Shown piece by piece: positions 34,134-42,588 of a stretch of DNA of 64,000 nt; the first letter of the stretch is position 1, and each line of letters begins with the position of its first letter. A program made the translations under genes and the position numbers. A model generated the notes under the pieces. That model saw only the letters and a program-made list of their open reading frames with translations. It was not told the origin of the DNA and searched no databases. This DNA is from Rhodospirillaceae bacterium (GTDB lineage Bacteria > Pseudomonadota > Alphaproteobacteria > Rhodospirillales > Rhodospirillaceae), in NCBI GenBank assembly GCA_018666155.1, contig JABJAH010000039.1, forward strand, positions 1 to 64,000, read 5' to 3'.

Positions 34134-35498
34134 ATGAACGACTCTTCTAAATCAGATATCAAGTTGCCATTGGCTGTCGCGATCGGCTGGGGTATCGGCA
34201 CCGTGGTGCCGTCGATCATGTTCAATATCACCAATGTTTTCCTGATGCGGTTCATGACGGACCTGCTGGGAATCGCTGCCGCGACAGCGGGGGCAGTATT
34301 CGCGATTTCGAAGATTTATGATGCCGTGACTGATCCGGTAATGGGGACGATTAGTGATAGGACGCGCTCCCCTTGGGGTCGACATCGACCCTACCTGGTG
34401 TTGGGGGCTGTGGTCTGCGGCGCGTCTCTGGTCGCTTTATTTGCTCCTCCAGGTTGGGTGGTTGAGTCCAACGCCGCTTGGTACATGCTTGGCGCTCTGG
34501 TGCTTTATTCCACCGGTTACACCATCTTTAACGTGCCATATCTTGCGATGCCGGCGGAGATGACAGAGAGCTACCATGAGCGGTCGTTTCTGATGTCTTG
34601 GCGGGTGACGGCTATTAACGTTGCCCAGGTTGGCGGATTGATTTTGGCGCCTGTAATTCTTGTCGCCGCAGGTGGTGGACGTGCCGGATACACGGTTGTC
34701 GGCTGGACTATGGCCGGTGTCGTCATTGTTGCTGGCATCGTGAGCTTTGCCATGACCTCGAAGGCCCCGTTTCACGAGGTGCCGTCGGGTCCGTCACCGA
34801 GTTTTAAGGATCAGATGCGAACTGTTGCGGGCAACAAGCCCTTCTTGCAGTTGATCGTGATTAAATTTTTCATGCTGCTGGCCAATTCGTTTTCTTTCGG
34901 TGCCTACGCCTATTTTGTTCAGCGGGTACTGCAGCAACAGGACACGACTCTCTCGTATATGTTTGCGACATCAACGACGGCGAGTTTGGTGGCTATTCCC
35001 ATCTGGTTGAAGGTGTCTAAGCGGATCGGCAAACCGCGCACACTCATGTTGGCCTGCTCGATCCTCGCTCTGTCTGGATTCTCATGGTTGTTGGCAGACC
35101 CGAACGAGTCATTAATGCTTATTCTGATGCGGCCGATGGGAACCGGTATTGCCGCTGCGGGCATGCTGTTGATCGGGCAATCCATGTTGCCGGATACCAT
35201 CGAATATGACCGTCGTCGCACCGGCTTGGAACGCGCTGGGATTTTCGCTGGCATTTACACTACGGCTGAGAAGTTTGCTTATGCGCTTGGGCCTGGGCTC
35301 ACAGGTATTTTTCTTGGTGCGATGGGATATGTCTCTGGCACTGGAGGGTCTGCGATACAGCAGCCTGAAAGTGCGATTACTGCGATTTACTTGACCATCA
35401 GCGTGGCGCCGGCCGTATGCTTGATGATCGCCGTTGGCATGCTCTTCTTCTACGAGTTGGATGAAGAGAAGTTGAAGGCCACAACGCAAGCGACATAA
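34134..35498 (+). CDS. GPH-family (MelB-like) sugar:cation symporter
   Basis: A 454-residue secondary carrier with twelve predicted helices. GPH features are clear: YDAVTDPVMGTISDRTRSPWGRHRPY after helix 2 and PDTIEYDRRRTGLERAG in the central loop. Members import sugars, glucuronides or sulphated/organic ligands with Na+ or H+. The substrate here is unknown. It follows the DctP-like gene by 42 bp in the same direction, and a shared terminator lies between it and convergent icd. Confidence 0.88.
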   Translation: MNDSSKSDIKLPLAVAIGWGIGTVVPSIMFNITNVFLMRFMTDLLGIAAATAGAVFAISKIYDAVTDPVMGTISDRTRSPWGRHRPYLVLGAVVCGASLVALFAPPGWVVESNAAWYMLGALVLYSTGYTIFNVPYLAMPAEMTESYHERSFLMSWRVTAINVAQVGGLILAPVILVAAGGGRAGYTVVGWTMAGVVIVAGIVSFAMTSKAPFHEVPSGPSPSFKDQMRTVAGNKPFLQLIVIKFFMLLANSFSFGAYAYFVQRVLQQQDTTLSYMFATSTTASLVAIPIWLKVSKRIGKPRTLMLACSILALSGFSWLLADPNESLMLILMRPMGTGIAAAGMLLIGQSMLPDTIEYDRRRTGLERAGIFAGIYTTAEKFAYALGPGLTGIFLGAMGYVSGTGGSAIQQPESAITAIYLTISVAPAVCLMIAVGMLFFYELDEEKLKATTQAT

Positions 35499-35525
35499 GT
35501 CGGCCCAAATCAGTTTAGATATAAA

Positions 35526-35565
35526 AACGGCGCCGCTCCAATAGAGGGCGCCGTTTCTTGTTTTC
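35526..35565. terminator. Bidirectional terminator between GPH symporter and icd
   Basis: A 9-bp perfect stem AACGGCGCC (35526-35534) / GGCGCCGTT (35547-35555) has T-rich sequence on the right and an A-run (ATAAAAA) on the left, so it can stop transcription from both convergent genes. Confidence 0.85.
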
Positions 35566-35578
35566 GAAGACTGGAGTT

Positions 35579-36793
35579 TTACCCCATCTCTGCCTGAAGC
35601 AACTCGTCGAGTTTCTCTAAGAATTGGTTCGTCGTCATCCAGGCCTGCTCTGGTCCAATGAGAATAGCCAAATCCTTGGTCATGAAGCCGCTTTCGACGG
35701 CATCAACGCATACTTTCTCCAAAGTTTCAGCGAACCCGACGACATCGGGCGTTCCATCAAACTCGCCGCGGTACTTAAGGCCGCGGGTCCATGCGAAGAT
35801 AGATGCAATTGGGTTGGTCGATGTCTCTTTGCCTTCCTGGTGCAGACGATAGTGACGAGTCACCGTGCCGTGCGCCGCTTCAGCTTCTATGGTCTTGCCG
35901 TCCGGAGTCATGAGGACGGACGACATAAGGCCCAGTGAACCGAAGCCCTGTGCAACCGTATCCGATTGCACATCACCATCGTAGTTTTTGCAGGCCCAGA
36001 CATATCCGCCGGACCACTTCATCGCACAGGCCACCATGTCGTCGATCAACCGATGCTCATAGGTCAGGCCACTGGCATCAAATTTGTCTTTGAATTCGCT
36101 ATCGAAGACTTCTTGGAACAAATCTTTGAAGCGCCCATCATAGGCTTTCAAGATCGTGTTCTTGGTTGATAGATAGACAGGGTAGTTGCGTTGCAGGCCG
36201 TAATTCATACAGGCCCGCGCAAAACCTCGGATCGATTCATCGAGGTTGTACATGCCCATCGCAATGCCCGCTTCGGGGAATTTGTATACCTCAAGGTCGA
36301 TTGGTTCACCGCCGTCTTCAGGCTGGAACTTCATTGTCAGGGTGCCTGCTCCCGGAACTAAAAAGTCCGTAGCGCGATATTGATCGCCAAACGCGTGACG
36401 GCCGATGACGATGGGTTCCGTCCAACCAGGAACGTAACGCGGCACGTTCGAGCAAATAATCGGCTCGCGGAAAACGGTTCCGCCTAGGATGTTTCTGATT
36501 GTGCCGTTCGGCGAGCGCCACATCTTCTTAAGACTGAACTCTTCGACGCGTTGTTCATCTGGTGTGATCGTTGCGCATTTTACGCCGACGCCATGCTCTT
36601 TGATGGCATTCGCGGCATCGATGGTGATCTGGTCATCCGTCTCGTCGCGGGCTTCAACACTAAGATCGAAATACTTCAAATCGATGTCGAGGTAGGGGAG
36701 GATCAGCTTGCTCTTGATGAACTCCCAAATGATTCGCGTCATCTCATCGCCGTCGAGCTCGACGATCGGGTTTTTAACTTTAATCTTACTCAC
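35579..36793 (-). CDS. icd: NADP-dependent isocitrate dehydrogenase
   Basis: Oxidative decarboxylation of isocitrate to 2-oxoglutarate in the TCA cycle. The 404-residue length and sequence ([37 protein letters not shown]; the [11 protein letters not shown] motif) place it in the dimeric, eukaryotic-like NADP class typical of alphaproteobacteria, not the E. coli Icd class. Substrate Ser/Asn/Arg in SPNGTIR and metal-binding Asp in LIDDMVA are intact. The start is a GTG at 36793 after GGAAG. Convergent with the GPH gene, sharing a bidirectional terminator. Confidence 0.95.
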   Translation of the reverse strand: MSKIKVKNPIVELDGDEMTRIIWEFIKSKLILPYLDIDLKYFDLSVEARDETDDQITIDAANAIKEHGVGVKCATITPDEQRVEEFSLKKMWRSPNGTIRNILGGTVFREPIICSNVPRYVPGWTEPIVIGRHAFGDQYRATDFLVPGAGTLTMKFQPEDGGEPIDLEVYKFPEAGIAMGMYNLDESIRGFARACMNYGLQRNYPVYLSTKNTILKAYDGRFKDLFQEVFDSEFKDKFDASGLTYEHRLIDDMVACAMKWSGGYVWACKNYDGDVQSDTVAQGFGSLGLMSSVLMTPDGKTIEAEAAHGTVTRHYRLHQEGKETSTNPIASIFAWTRGLKYRGEFDGTPDVVGFAETLEKVCVDAVESGFMTKDLAILIGPEQAWMTTNQFLEKLDELLQAEMG

Positions 36794-36914
36794 TGATGTC
36801 TTCCTTCCGCTGCGGGCTGATCCCGCTTGATCTTGTGAGGCTACGGCCCCGTGTTTGAGTGCCGGGAAAGTAGGGCAAGCGGGCGTTTGGGTGCAAGCCT
36901 AGAGGCGCGTGAGC

Positions 36915-37532
36915 TCAGGATTCGGACAAATCCGGGTGCCCCGACCCCGAAATTGGCTCTGAATCAGTCAATTTCTGGTTGATTGTGGGCAATATTTCGG
37001 CCGCAGACCGGACGACGGTGAATAGACCGTCCATCGGACCGTATGAAAAGCCGCCTTTATTTATGTTTTCGGTCATAGCGACCAGGCTGTCCCAGTAGCC
37101 GTTCCAGTTGGCAAGAATGACCGGTTTATTGTGCACGGAGAGTTGCCGCCAGGTGATGATCTCGAAGAATTCTTCTAACGTTCCTACGCCACCAGGTAAG
37201 ACGCAAAACGCGTCTGAATGCTCAAACATCGTTCGTTTTCGGGTGTGCATATCTGGAACCACGATCATTTCGGCAGATTTGTGGCTGATCTCCCGGTCAT
37301 CGAGGAAACCCGGTATTACGCCGGTTGCCTGCCCACTATTGCTTAATACGGCGTTGGATATAGCGCCCATGAGGCCAACCGAGCCGCCCCCGAAAATGAG
37401 GCGCACTTGAGATTCTGCCATACCTTTGCCGAGTTCCTCAGCGAACCTGACAAAATCAGGGTTTTCGCCGGAGCGAGAACCACAAAAGATGCAAAGACTA
37501 AAGCCCTTATTGCGAGAGCGGGTTTGTGACAT
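36915..37532 (-). CDS. TIGR00730-family Rossmann protein (LOG/YgdH-like)
   Basis: A 205-residue nucleotide-binding protein of the LOG family, whose members are cytokinin-riboside 5'-monophosphate phosphoribohydrolases or nucleotide nucleosidases. The signature PGGVGTLEE (113-121) and catalytic Arg/Lys in MHTRKRTMF (96-104) are intact, as are FCGSRSG near the N-terminus and the GGGSVGLMGA loop. Such proteins are often misannotated as lysine decarboxylases; the nucleosidase role is the better-supported one. A Ser-rich acidic tail follows. It is divergent from the cytochrome c' gene. Confidence 0.9.
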   Translation of the reverse strand: MSQTRSRNKGFSLCIFCGSRSGENPDFVRFAEELGKGMAESQVRLIFGGGSVGLMGAISNAVLSNSGQATGVIPGFLDDREISHKSAEMIVVPDMHTRKRTMFEHSDAFCVLPGGVGTLEEFFEIITWRQLSVHNKPVILANWNGYWDSLVAMTENINKGGFSYGPMDGLFTVVRSAAEILPTINQKLTDSEPISGSGHPDLSES

Positions 37533-37659
37533 GGCAGATGCGAGGCCCGGGTTGCTAGTGATAAGGGAACTATGTACTCCTTAGAAACGCGCACAATCTA
37601 TAGTGAAATGGATTGGTTTACTGCGCCGAATAAAAAACAGGGTTAGGTCGGAGGAAATT

Positions 37660-38097
37660 ATGACGTTTAGGTATCTCGCCGCAGCGCTTGCTGCTGTAAT
37701 TTTTACATTCGGACTTTCTGCGGCCCAAGCTGCAGACAAGGATGTCATTGATTATCGCCAGAATTTGATGAAATCACTCGGTGCGCATGCTGGTGGTTTG
37801 GGTGCTATTGCCCAGAACAAGGTGCCTTATGGCGACAATCTCGCCTATCACGCTGATGCCATCGCAGCAGCAGCTGAGGCCGCGCAATTGGCATTTGAGC
37901 AAAACCTCCCGGGCGGAACGTCTGCCGCCAATATTTGGGAAAACTGGGAAGATTTTCAGGGCCGTTTCGCTAGTCTTGCGGACGCCGCCCGTGATGTCGC
38001 AGCTGCGGCTCGCAGTGGTGGAATGGCAGAGGCCGGCCCCAAAATGGGTAGTCTGTTTATCTGCAAGTCCTGCCACGACACCTATCGCACCGAATAA
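37660..38097 (+). CDS. Cytochrome c'
   Basis: A periplasmic four-helix high-spin heme protein. From the ATG at 37660 (GGAGGA upstream) it has 145 residues: a signal peptide (RYLAAALAAVIFTFGLSAAQA) and the C-terminal heme motif CKSCH (135-139), followed by TYR, the usual cytochrome c' ending. These proteins bind NO or CO and can protect from nitrosative stress. A convergent cytochrome b (38175-38921) sits opposite, as in several cytochrome c'/b pairs, so electron exchange between them is plausible. Confidence 0.92.
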   Translation: MTFRYLAAALAAVIFTFGLSAAQAADKDVIDYRQNLMKSLGAHAGGLGAIAQNKVPYGDNLAYHADAIAAAAEAAQLAFEQNLPGGTSAANIWENWEDFQGRFASLADAARDVAAAARSGGMAEAGPKMGSLFICKSCHDTYRTE

Positions 38098-38125
38098 TAC
38101 GCGTCGGTATATCGAGAGTTATAGG

Positions 38126-38158
38126 CCGCCGGCCTCACAGGGTCGGCGGTTTTTTCTT
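38126..38158 (+). terminator. Rho-independent terminator after cytochrome c' gene
   Basis: The stem CCGCCGGC / GTCGGCGG (one G-T pair) has an eight-base loop and is followed by a run of six T. Confidence 0.8.
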
Positions 38159-38174
38159 GTCTAAATTCAGGTGG

Positions 38175-38921
38175 CTACAAACCCTCGGCGTTCAATACTA
38201 ACCACATAAGCACGGCAACGCCGATGGCGATGGCGACCCCCAATCGAGCGGATGAGAAGGATAGGTTCGGATCTGCTTCACCATCTGGAAGTCGGCGTCG
38301 GCCGGTAAACATGGCGACGATGAGGTCTTGTTTCTTGATCAGCCAGTAAAAGAGGTTTGCGGTAATGTGAAGAACGATCAACGTCACAATCGCGTATTCC
38401 CACCATTGTTTATGAAAACCCGTGACCTCTTTGCTGGTCTCATCTGCGACCAGGAATGCCAGTGGGCCTTTTGTCGCAAAGAAGGAATCATCTTGCGCGA
38501 ATAATCCGGTTCCAGCTTGAATCAGCAGCGCGATCAGAATGACCATGACAACTGCTCCACCGGCAGGGTTGTGTCCTGCAAAGAATGTGATCGGGCCTTT
38601 CAAAATAGTTTTGACGTAGCTGAGGATGACTCCCGGGCCGTTGAGAAAGTTCTTAAAGCGAGCGGTGGTGGAGCCTGCAAATCCCCAAATGATCCTGAAG
38701 GCGACGAGGCCTAGGATCGTGATGCCGCTAAGGACATGAAGGTTCATATTGGAAATGAACCGATCTGTGCCAGGAACGGTGAAATCCAGGCCGCCAATTT
38801 CCCCCGTCAGGTAGCTCAGCGCGATAAACGCGACCAGAAACCAATGAAACAACCGGACCCAAATATCCCAAACTTTGACCATTAGTGGAGTGGAAGGTCT
38901 CGAATCTTGCGTGTCTGTCAT
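38175..38921 (-). CDS. Membrane cytochrome b (b561/HupC-like)
   Basis: A 248-residue inner-membrane b-type cytochrome. It has an N-terminal VWDIWVRLFHWFLVAFIALSY helix with a candidate heme His, further helices with NLHVLSGITILGLVAFRIIWG and IVTLIVLHITANLFYWLI, and a C-terminal helix. This is the pattern of Ni/Fe-hydrogenase-type b subunits and related quinol:cytochrome partners. No hydrogenase is present. It faces the cytochrome c' gene tail to tail, a pairing known in other proteobacteria, and may reduce or be reduced by it. Confidence 0.88.
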   Translation of the reverse strand: MTDTQDSRPSTPLMVKVWDIWVRLFHWFLVAFIALSYLTGEIGGLDFTVPGTDRFISNMNLHVLSGITILGLVAFRIIWGFAGSTTARFKNFLNGPGVILSYVKTILKGPITFFAGHNPAGGAVVMVILIALLIQAGTGLFAQDDSFFATKGPLAFLVADETSKEVTGFHKQWWEYAIVTLIVLHITANLFYWLIKKQDLIVAMFTGRRRLPDGEADPNLSFSSARLGVAIAIGVAVLMWLVLNAEGL

Positions 38922-38948
38922 GACAAACCCTTTTCTAGCCGTGCTTGA

Positions 38949-38963
38949 CCGCCTTAAAGGCGG
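38949..38963. promoter_or_regulatory. Short perfect palindrome in a divergent intergenic region
   Basis: The 15-base sequence CCGCCTTAAAGGCGG can form a 7-bp inverted repeat around a central base. It lies 28 bp before the cytochrome b start and 85 bp before the next gene on the other strand. It could be a repressor site; nothing further supports this. Confidence 0.35.
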
Positions 38964-39047
38964 GCTGCTATTCGCTTTACTACATCATAAAGGGCGGGCC
39001 TCAGGCGGAGCAATCGTACGCACCATCCGCGGACCCGAAAAATTCGA

Positions 39048-39884
39048 TTGGCTGGATTATTGCTTCCTTATTTCATCCCGTTTGGGGTGGCTTTGGCCAC
39101 CGCGGGCGTTCTGCGCCTGCTCGCCGGCCCGGAGCGGGGCGCCAGGGTCGCTGGTCTCAGCATTTTGTTTGGCTTTGCAGCCGCATGGCATTGGCTGCTT
39201 TTGGCCCCCTGGGTCCCTGTTGACCCCTTAAGCCGGGTTATCCATATCGCCATTGGCGGTTTTGCCATTGGGTTTATTTTTGACCTGGTACGGCCCCGTC
39301 GCTCGTGGATGATCGCCATCGTCATAATCTACGCCTTAGGCAGCGTCTGGAGCGCGATCTCGGGCGGTTTGCTTGGTCCAGCACCGGATGAGGCCGGAGG
39401 CTGGCTCAGGCTCGTATTCTACCTTCTGTTTTGGGCGGGTTTGATTTCTCGGCTGAATACTGTCCAGGCAGAGGGACCGTCAGGCTTGGTCATCTGTTTT
39501 ATGCTGGCCAGTGGATTAGGCCTGATCGGACAAATGTCCGGTGAAGGGGCGATTGCTGCTGCCGCATACTGCCTTGCGGCCGCACTCGCAGGGTACTTGG
39601 CTTTGTCCTGGATTCTTGCTCTAGCCGTTGGAAATGCTGTGATTCTTGGAGGTGGCGGCGCGGTTTTGGCTGTTGCTATGGCTTTGGCAGACCCTGTGTC
39701 CCAGGCCTCTGCCATCGCGCTTTCCCTTCTTATCTTGGTGCCTTTTGCCGATGGTACGGCGAAGCGTATACCGCTTGGGCCTACCGCGCTTCGACCGGCA
39801 GTCTACCCGTTGGCTTTGATGGGCGTTGCTATGCTGCCTGTTTGTCTAGCCGCAGTTACGGCGTTTCTGTTTGCCGGGCGCTAA
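39048..39884 (+). CDS. Multi-pass membrane protein, NnrS-like layout
   Basis: A 278-residue protein that is almost entirely hydrophobic, with eight to nine membrane helices. Its pattern of short Gly/Ala-rich helices (VIHIAIGGFAIGFIF; ASGLGLIGQMSGEGAIAAAAY) somewhat resembles NnrS-type or related heme-copper accessory proteins. Metal-ligand histidines are few (AAWHWLLL, RVIHIAIG), so I do not assign a family. The start shown is a TTG at 39048 with no good ribosome site; the true start may be inside. It is divergent from the cytochrome b gene and 6 bp from the next frame. Confidence 0.55.
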   Translation: MAGLLLPYFIPFGVALATAGVLRLLAGPERGARVAGLSILFGFAAAWHWLLLAPWVPVDPLSRVIHIAIGGFAIGFIFDLVRPRRSWMIAIVIIYALGSVWSAISGGLLGPAPDEAGGWLRLVFYLLFWAGLISRLNTVQAEGPSGLVICFMLASGLGLIGQMSGEGAIAAAAYCLAAALAGYLALSWILALAVGNAVILGGGGAVLAVAMALADPVSQASAIALSLLILVPFADGTAKRIPLGPTALRPAVYPLALMGVAMLPVCLAAVTAFLFAGR

Positions 39885-39986
39885 CATGCTGTGCATCACA
39901 GGTTGGCGACCAAGGGCTCTGGCCTGTTGCTTCGTCGCCCTCAATCCCTTACTAAAAGAAAAAGTTCATCCAAGCTGAGAGGCGCT

Positions 39987-40958
39987 GTGAACCGTCCGCT
40001 TCTGGTTGCGATAATCGGCGTACTGGTCGTCATCGCTGCCATTGTATTGAATTTTACTCTGGAAGACCCGGGGACACCCGCGCCCGATGGCGCCGTGGTT
40101 TCCGCGGAAGGCGGCTTGTCTCCGGATTCTGAGAATGGTGTCTCACCGACAGCCGGTGGTCCTGTGCTGCCGAGCTTTGATGTCGTTCGCATTGATCCTC
40201 AGGGAAATACGGTTATGGCAGGCCGGGCTCAGCCCCTTGCCACAGTGGCCATTGTCGACGGTGAGGTTGAGATTGGTCAGGTGGCAGCCGATGGTCGGGG
40301 GGAATGGGTTTTCATTCCGCCAGAGCCTCTCGGACCGGGAACTCACGAACTGTCTCTGCGTGTGAATCAAGACAATGCAGATCCTTTGATCTCAGACAAC
40401 GTCGTTGTGATGTCAATTCCTGAGCAAGATGGCGACATTCTTATTATTGAGACGGCACGCGATGGCGGCACTAGTCGTGTCCTGCAAGCGCCGTCTCAAT
40501 CAAGCCCAATTGAACTGAGTGTAGAAACCGTTGACTACGACGACCAAGGGCGCGTTTTTCTGAGTGGCCAGGCATTAGCCGGCAATAATATTCAGGTCTA
40601 TTTAGACAACGTGTTCTCCGGCAGGGCTGTTGTAGATAGCACCGGGTATTGGAGTATTGAATCCACTGAACGTGCAACTCCGGGTCAACACACAGTGCGT
40701 GCCGATGAGTTGGATGCTGAGAGCACCGTTATTTCCCGTGTTGAAGTGCCCTTTAACCGTCAGCCGCCTCAACCGGGCGCCCAAACTGGTGCGATAACAG
40801 TGGTTAAGGGCAATAGCCTGTGGCGGATCGCCCGACGAGTGTACGGTGAGGGTGTAATGTTCACCTTGATCTACGAGGCCAATCAAGACCAAATCAAGGA
40901 CCCCGATCTGATCTATCCAGGACAGGTCTTCACTTTACCGGTGCGCGACCGGCTTTAA
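39987..40958 (+). CDS. LysM-domain membrane-anchored protein
   Basis: A membrane-anchored protein with a C-terminal LysM domain (about the last 55 residues: ITVVKGNSLWRIARRVYGEG to GQVFTLPV) that binds peptidoglycan. One N-terminal membrane helix (NRPLLVAIIGVLVVIAAIVLNF) is followed by an acidic linker and two Ig-like/BON-style beta repeats (GNTVMAGRAQPLATVAIVDG; GRVFLSGQALAGNNIQVYLD). The start used is the GTG at 39987 (GAGAGG upstream); a GTG at 39891 would add 32 mostly basic residues. It likely tethers the envelope to peptidoglycan; the molecular role is unknown. Confidence 0.8.
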   Translation: MNRPLLVAIIGVLVVIAAIVLNFTLEDPGTPAPDGAVVSAEGGLSPDSENGVSPTAGGPVLPSFDVVRIDPQGNTVMAGRAQPLATVAIVDGEVEIGQVAADGRGEWVFIPPEPLGPGTHELSLRVNQDNADPLISDNVVVMSIPEQDGDILIIETARDGGTSRVLQAPSQSSPIELSVETVDYDDQGRVFLSGQALAGNNIQVYLDNVFSGRAVVDSTGYWSIESTERATPGQHTVRADELDAESTVISRVEVPFNRQPPQPGAQTGAITVVKGNSLWRIARRVYGEGVMFTLIYEANQDQIKDPDLIYPGQVFTLPVRDRL

Positions 40959-41051
40959 TCCATCCCAGGGTTTGTTTTGGGTTGGTGGACAAAAATCGCT
41001 AAACTCGTTCTCAATGAATAATTCAAGACTACATCGCCCGGGGAGTGGCCA

Positions 41052-41759
41052 GTGAATAGCCGTGAAATTACTTGGAAAGACTACTTATTTCCTCCTCTGC
41101 ATCCTGAAGGTCCGGGGTTCTTAGCATTATTCGCATTTGGGACATTCATCCTTTGGCTGATCTGGTCGCCTCTCGGCTTGGTCGGTCTGGTTTTGACGGT
41201 GTGGTGTTTCTATTTCTTCCGCGATCCGGACCGGATAACGCCCATCAGGGAGGGCTTGGTCATCAGCCCTGCCGACGGGACAGTACAGTCCATCACAGAA
41301 ATGAACGGGCCTCCCGAACTCGATTTGGCGCAAAAAAAATACACCCGCGTGAGCGTGTTTATGAGTGTCTTCGACTGCCACGTTAATCGCATTCCGATTG
41401 CCGGCGAGATTACCAAAGAAGTTTACGTGCCAGGATTGTTCCTGAACGCGTCCCTGGACAAGGCAAGCGCCGACAATGAGCGACAGTGTTTGCAAGTTAT
41501 GTCTAACGTCGGCAAAGAAATTGCAGTGGTTCAAATTGCTGGTCTAGTGGCGCGGCGCATTCGCTGCGACGTTCAGACCAATCAGCATCTTGAGACCGGT
41601 GAACGCATTGGTTTGATACGATTTGGTAGTCGGGTCGACGTCTACTTGCCACGCGGTACGCACCCGCTTGTTTGTGTCGGGCAAAAAATGGTCTCCGGTG
41701 AAACAGTGATCGCAGATTTCAAATCACGTGAAGCCCAACGGGAAGGCGAGGTACGTTAA
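41052..41759 (+). CDS. psd: Phosphatidylserine decarboxylase (short form)
   Basis: Makes phosphatidylethanolamine from phosphatidylserine using a pyruvoyl group formed by self-cleavage. The 235-residue length and the sequence [11 protein letters not shown], cut at G192-S193, identify the short alphaproteobacterial/archaeal form. FFRDPDR and ISPADGTVQ near residues 55-79 are conserved. Two N-terminal membrane segments lie at about 23-53. The start is a GTG at 41052. Its stop is joined directly to the pssA start (TAAATG), so synthesis of the two enzymes is coupled. Confidence 0.95.
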   Translation: MNSREITWKDYLFPPLHPEGPGFLALFAFGTFILWLIWSPLGLVGLVLTVWCFYFFRDPDRITPIREGLVISPADGTVQSITEMNGPPELDLAQKKYTRVSVFMSVFDCHVNRIPIAGEITKEVYVPGLFLNASLDKASADNERQCLQVMSNVGKEIAVVQIAGLVARRIRCDVQTNQHLETGERIGLIRFGSRVDVYLPRGTHPLVCVGQKMVSGETVIADFKSREAQREGEVR

Positions 41760-42581
41760 ATGACCGCTAACCCAAGCGGCGGGCCCGATCAGCAGGTGGG
41801 AAAGCGTCCTCGCCGCACAATGCCATTCAATCAACTGTTCCCTAATATGCTGACGGTCTTGGCTCTGTGTAGTGGATTGACGGCGATTCGTTTTGCGATC
41901 AGCGCGGATTGGGAACGGGCGGTTATCGCCTTGGTTATCGCTTGTTTTCTTGATGGGATCGATGGTCTTGTCGCGCGGTTGCTCCGTGGCACAACGAAAT
42001 TTGGTGCGGAACTGGATTCTCTGTCTGACGCCATAAGCTTCGGCGTGGTGCCGTCGATCATGCTCTATCTCTGGGCGATGCAAGACGCCGGTACCTTGGG
42101 GTGGGCATTGTGCCTTCTCTATGCCGTGTGTTGCGTCCTGCGCCTCGCGCGGTTCAACACCATGGTTGGAGACCCAGGCCTTCCTAGTTGGGCACATAAC
42201 TACTTCACGGGTGTGCCGTCGCCCGCGGCAGCGGGCCTGGCTATCCTGCCTATGATTCTCTCGTTCTATTTCGACGCCGGTGTGTTCAATACCCCGACTA
42301 TTGTCGGAATATTTCTCGCAACGGTATCATTCCTGATGGTCAGCAAGGTCCCGACGTTCTCCATCAAGAAGCTCCGGGTGCCGCGACAATTCGCGTTGCC
42401 CATGATGATACTCATCGCGTTATTCGCCGGGTTCATGGTGACAGAAACCTGGGCGACGCTTGGGCTTATGGGCTTGGTCTACCTCGCCAGTATCCCCTTC
42501 AGCGTTATTACCTTCAGCCGCCTGTCAAAACGCGGGGGGCCGACGGAAGAAGAACTTGCTGAGGTCGAGGCAGAAGATTAG
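41760..42581 (+). CDS. pssA: CDP-diacylglycerol--serine O-phosphatidyltransferase
   Basis: The step before Psd: makes phosphatidylserine from CDP-diacylglycerol and serine. The 273 residues show the CDP-alcohol phosphotransferase motif with D65-G-x-D68, ARLLRG, D86 and D90 (FLDGIDGLVARL to ELDSLSDAISFG). Around seven membrane helices are predicted. The ATG at 41760 abuts the psd stop. Together they form the phosphatidylethanolamine pathway operon. The RND gene on the other strand ends 8 bp away. Confidence 0.95.
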   Translation: MTANPSGGPDQQVGKRPRRTMPFNQLFPNMLTVLALCSGLTAIRFAISADWERAVIALVIACFLDGIDGLVARLLRGTTKFGAELDSLSDAISFGVVPSIMLYLWAMQDAGTLGWALCLLYAVCCVLRLARFNTMVGDPGLPSWAHNYFTGVPSPAAAGLAILPMILSFYFDAGVFNTPTIVGIFLATVSFLMVSKVPTFSIKKLRVPRQFALPMMILIALFAGFMVTETWATLGLMGLVYLASIPFSVITFSRLSKRGGPTEEELAEVEAED

Positions 42582-42588
42582 ATCGCTG

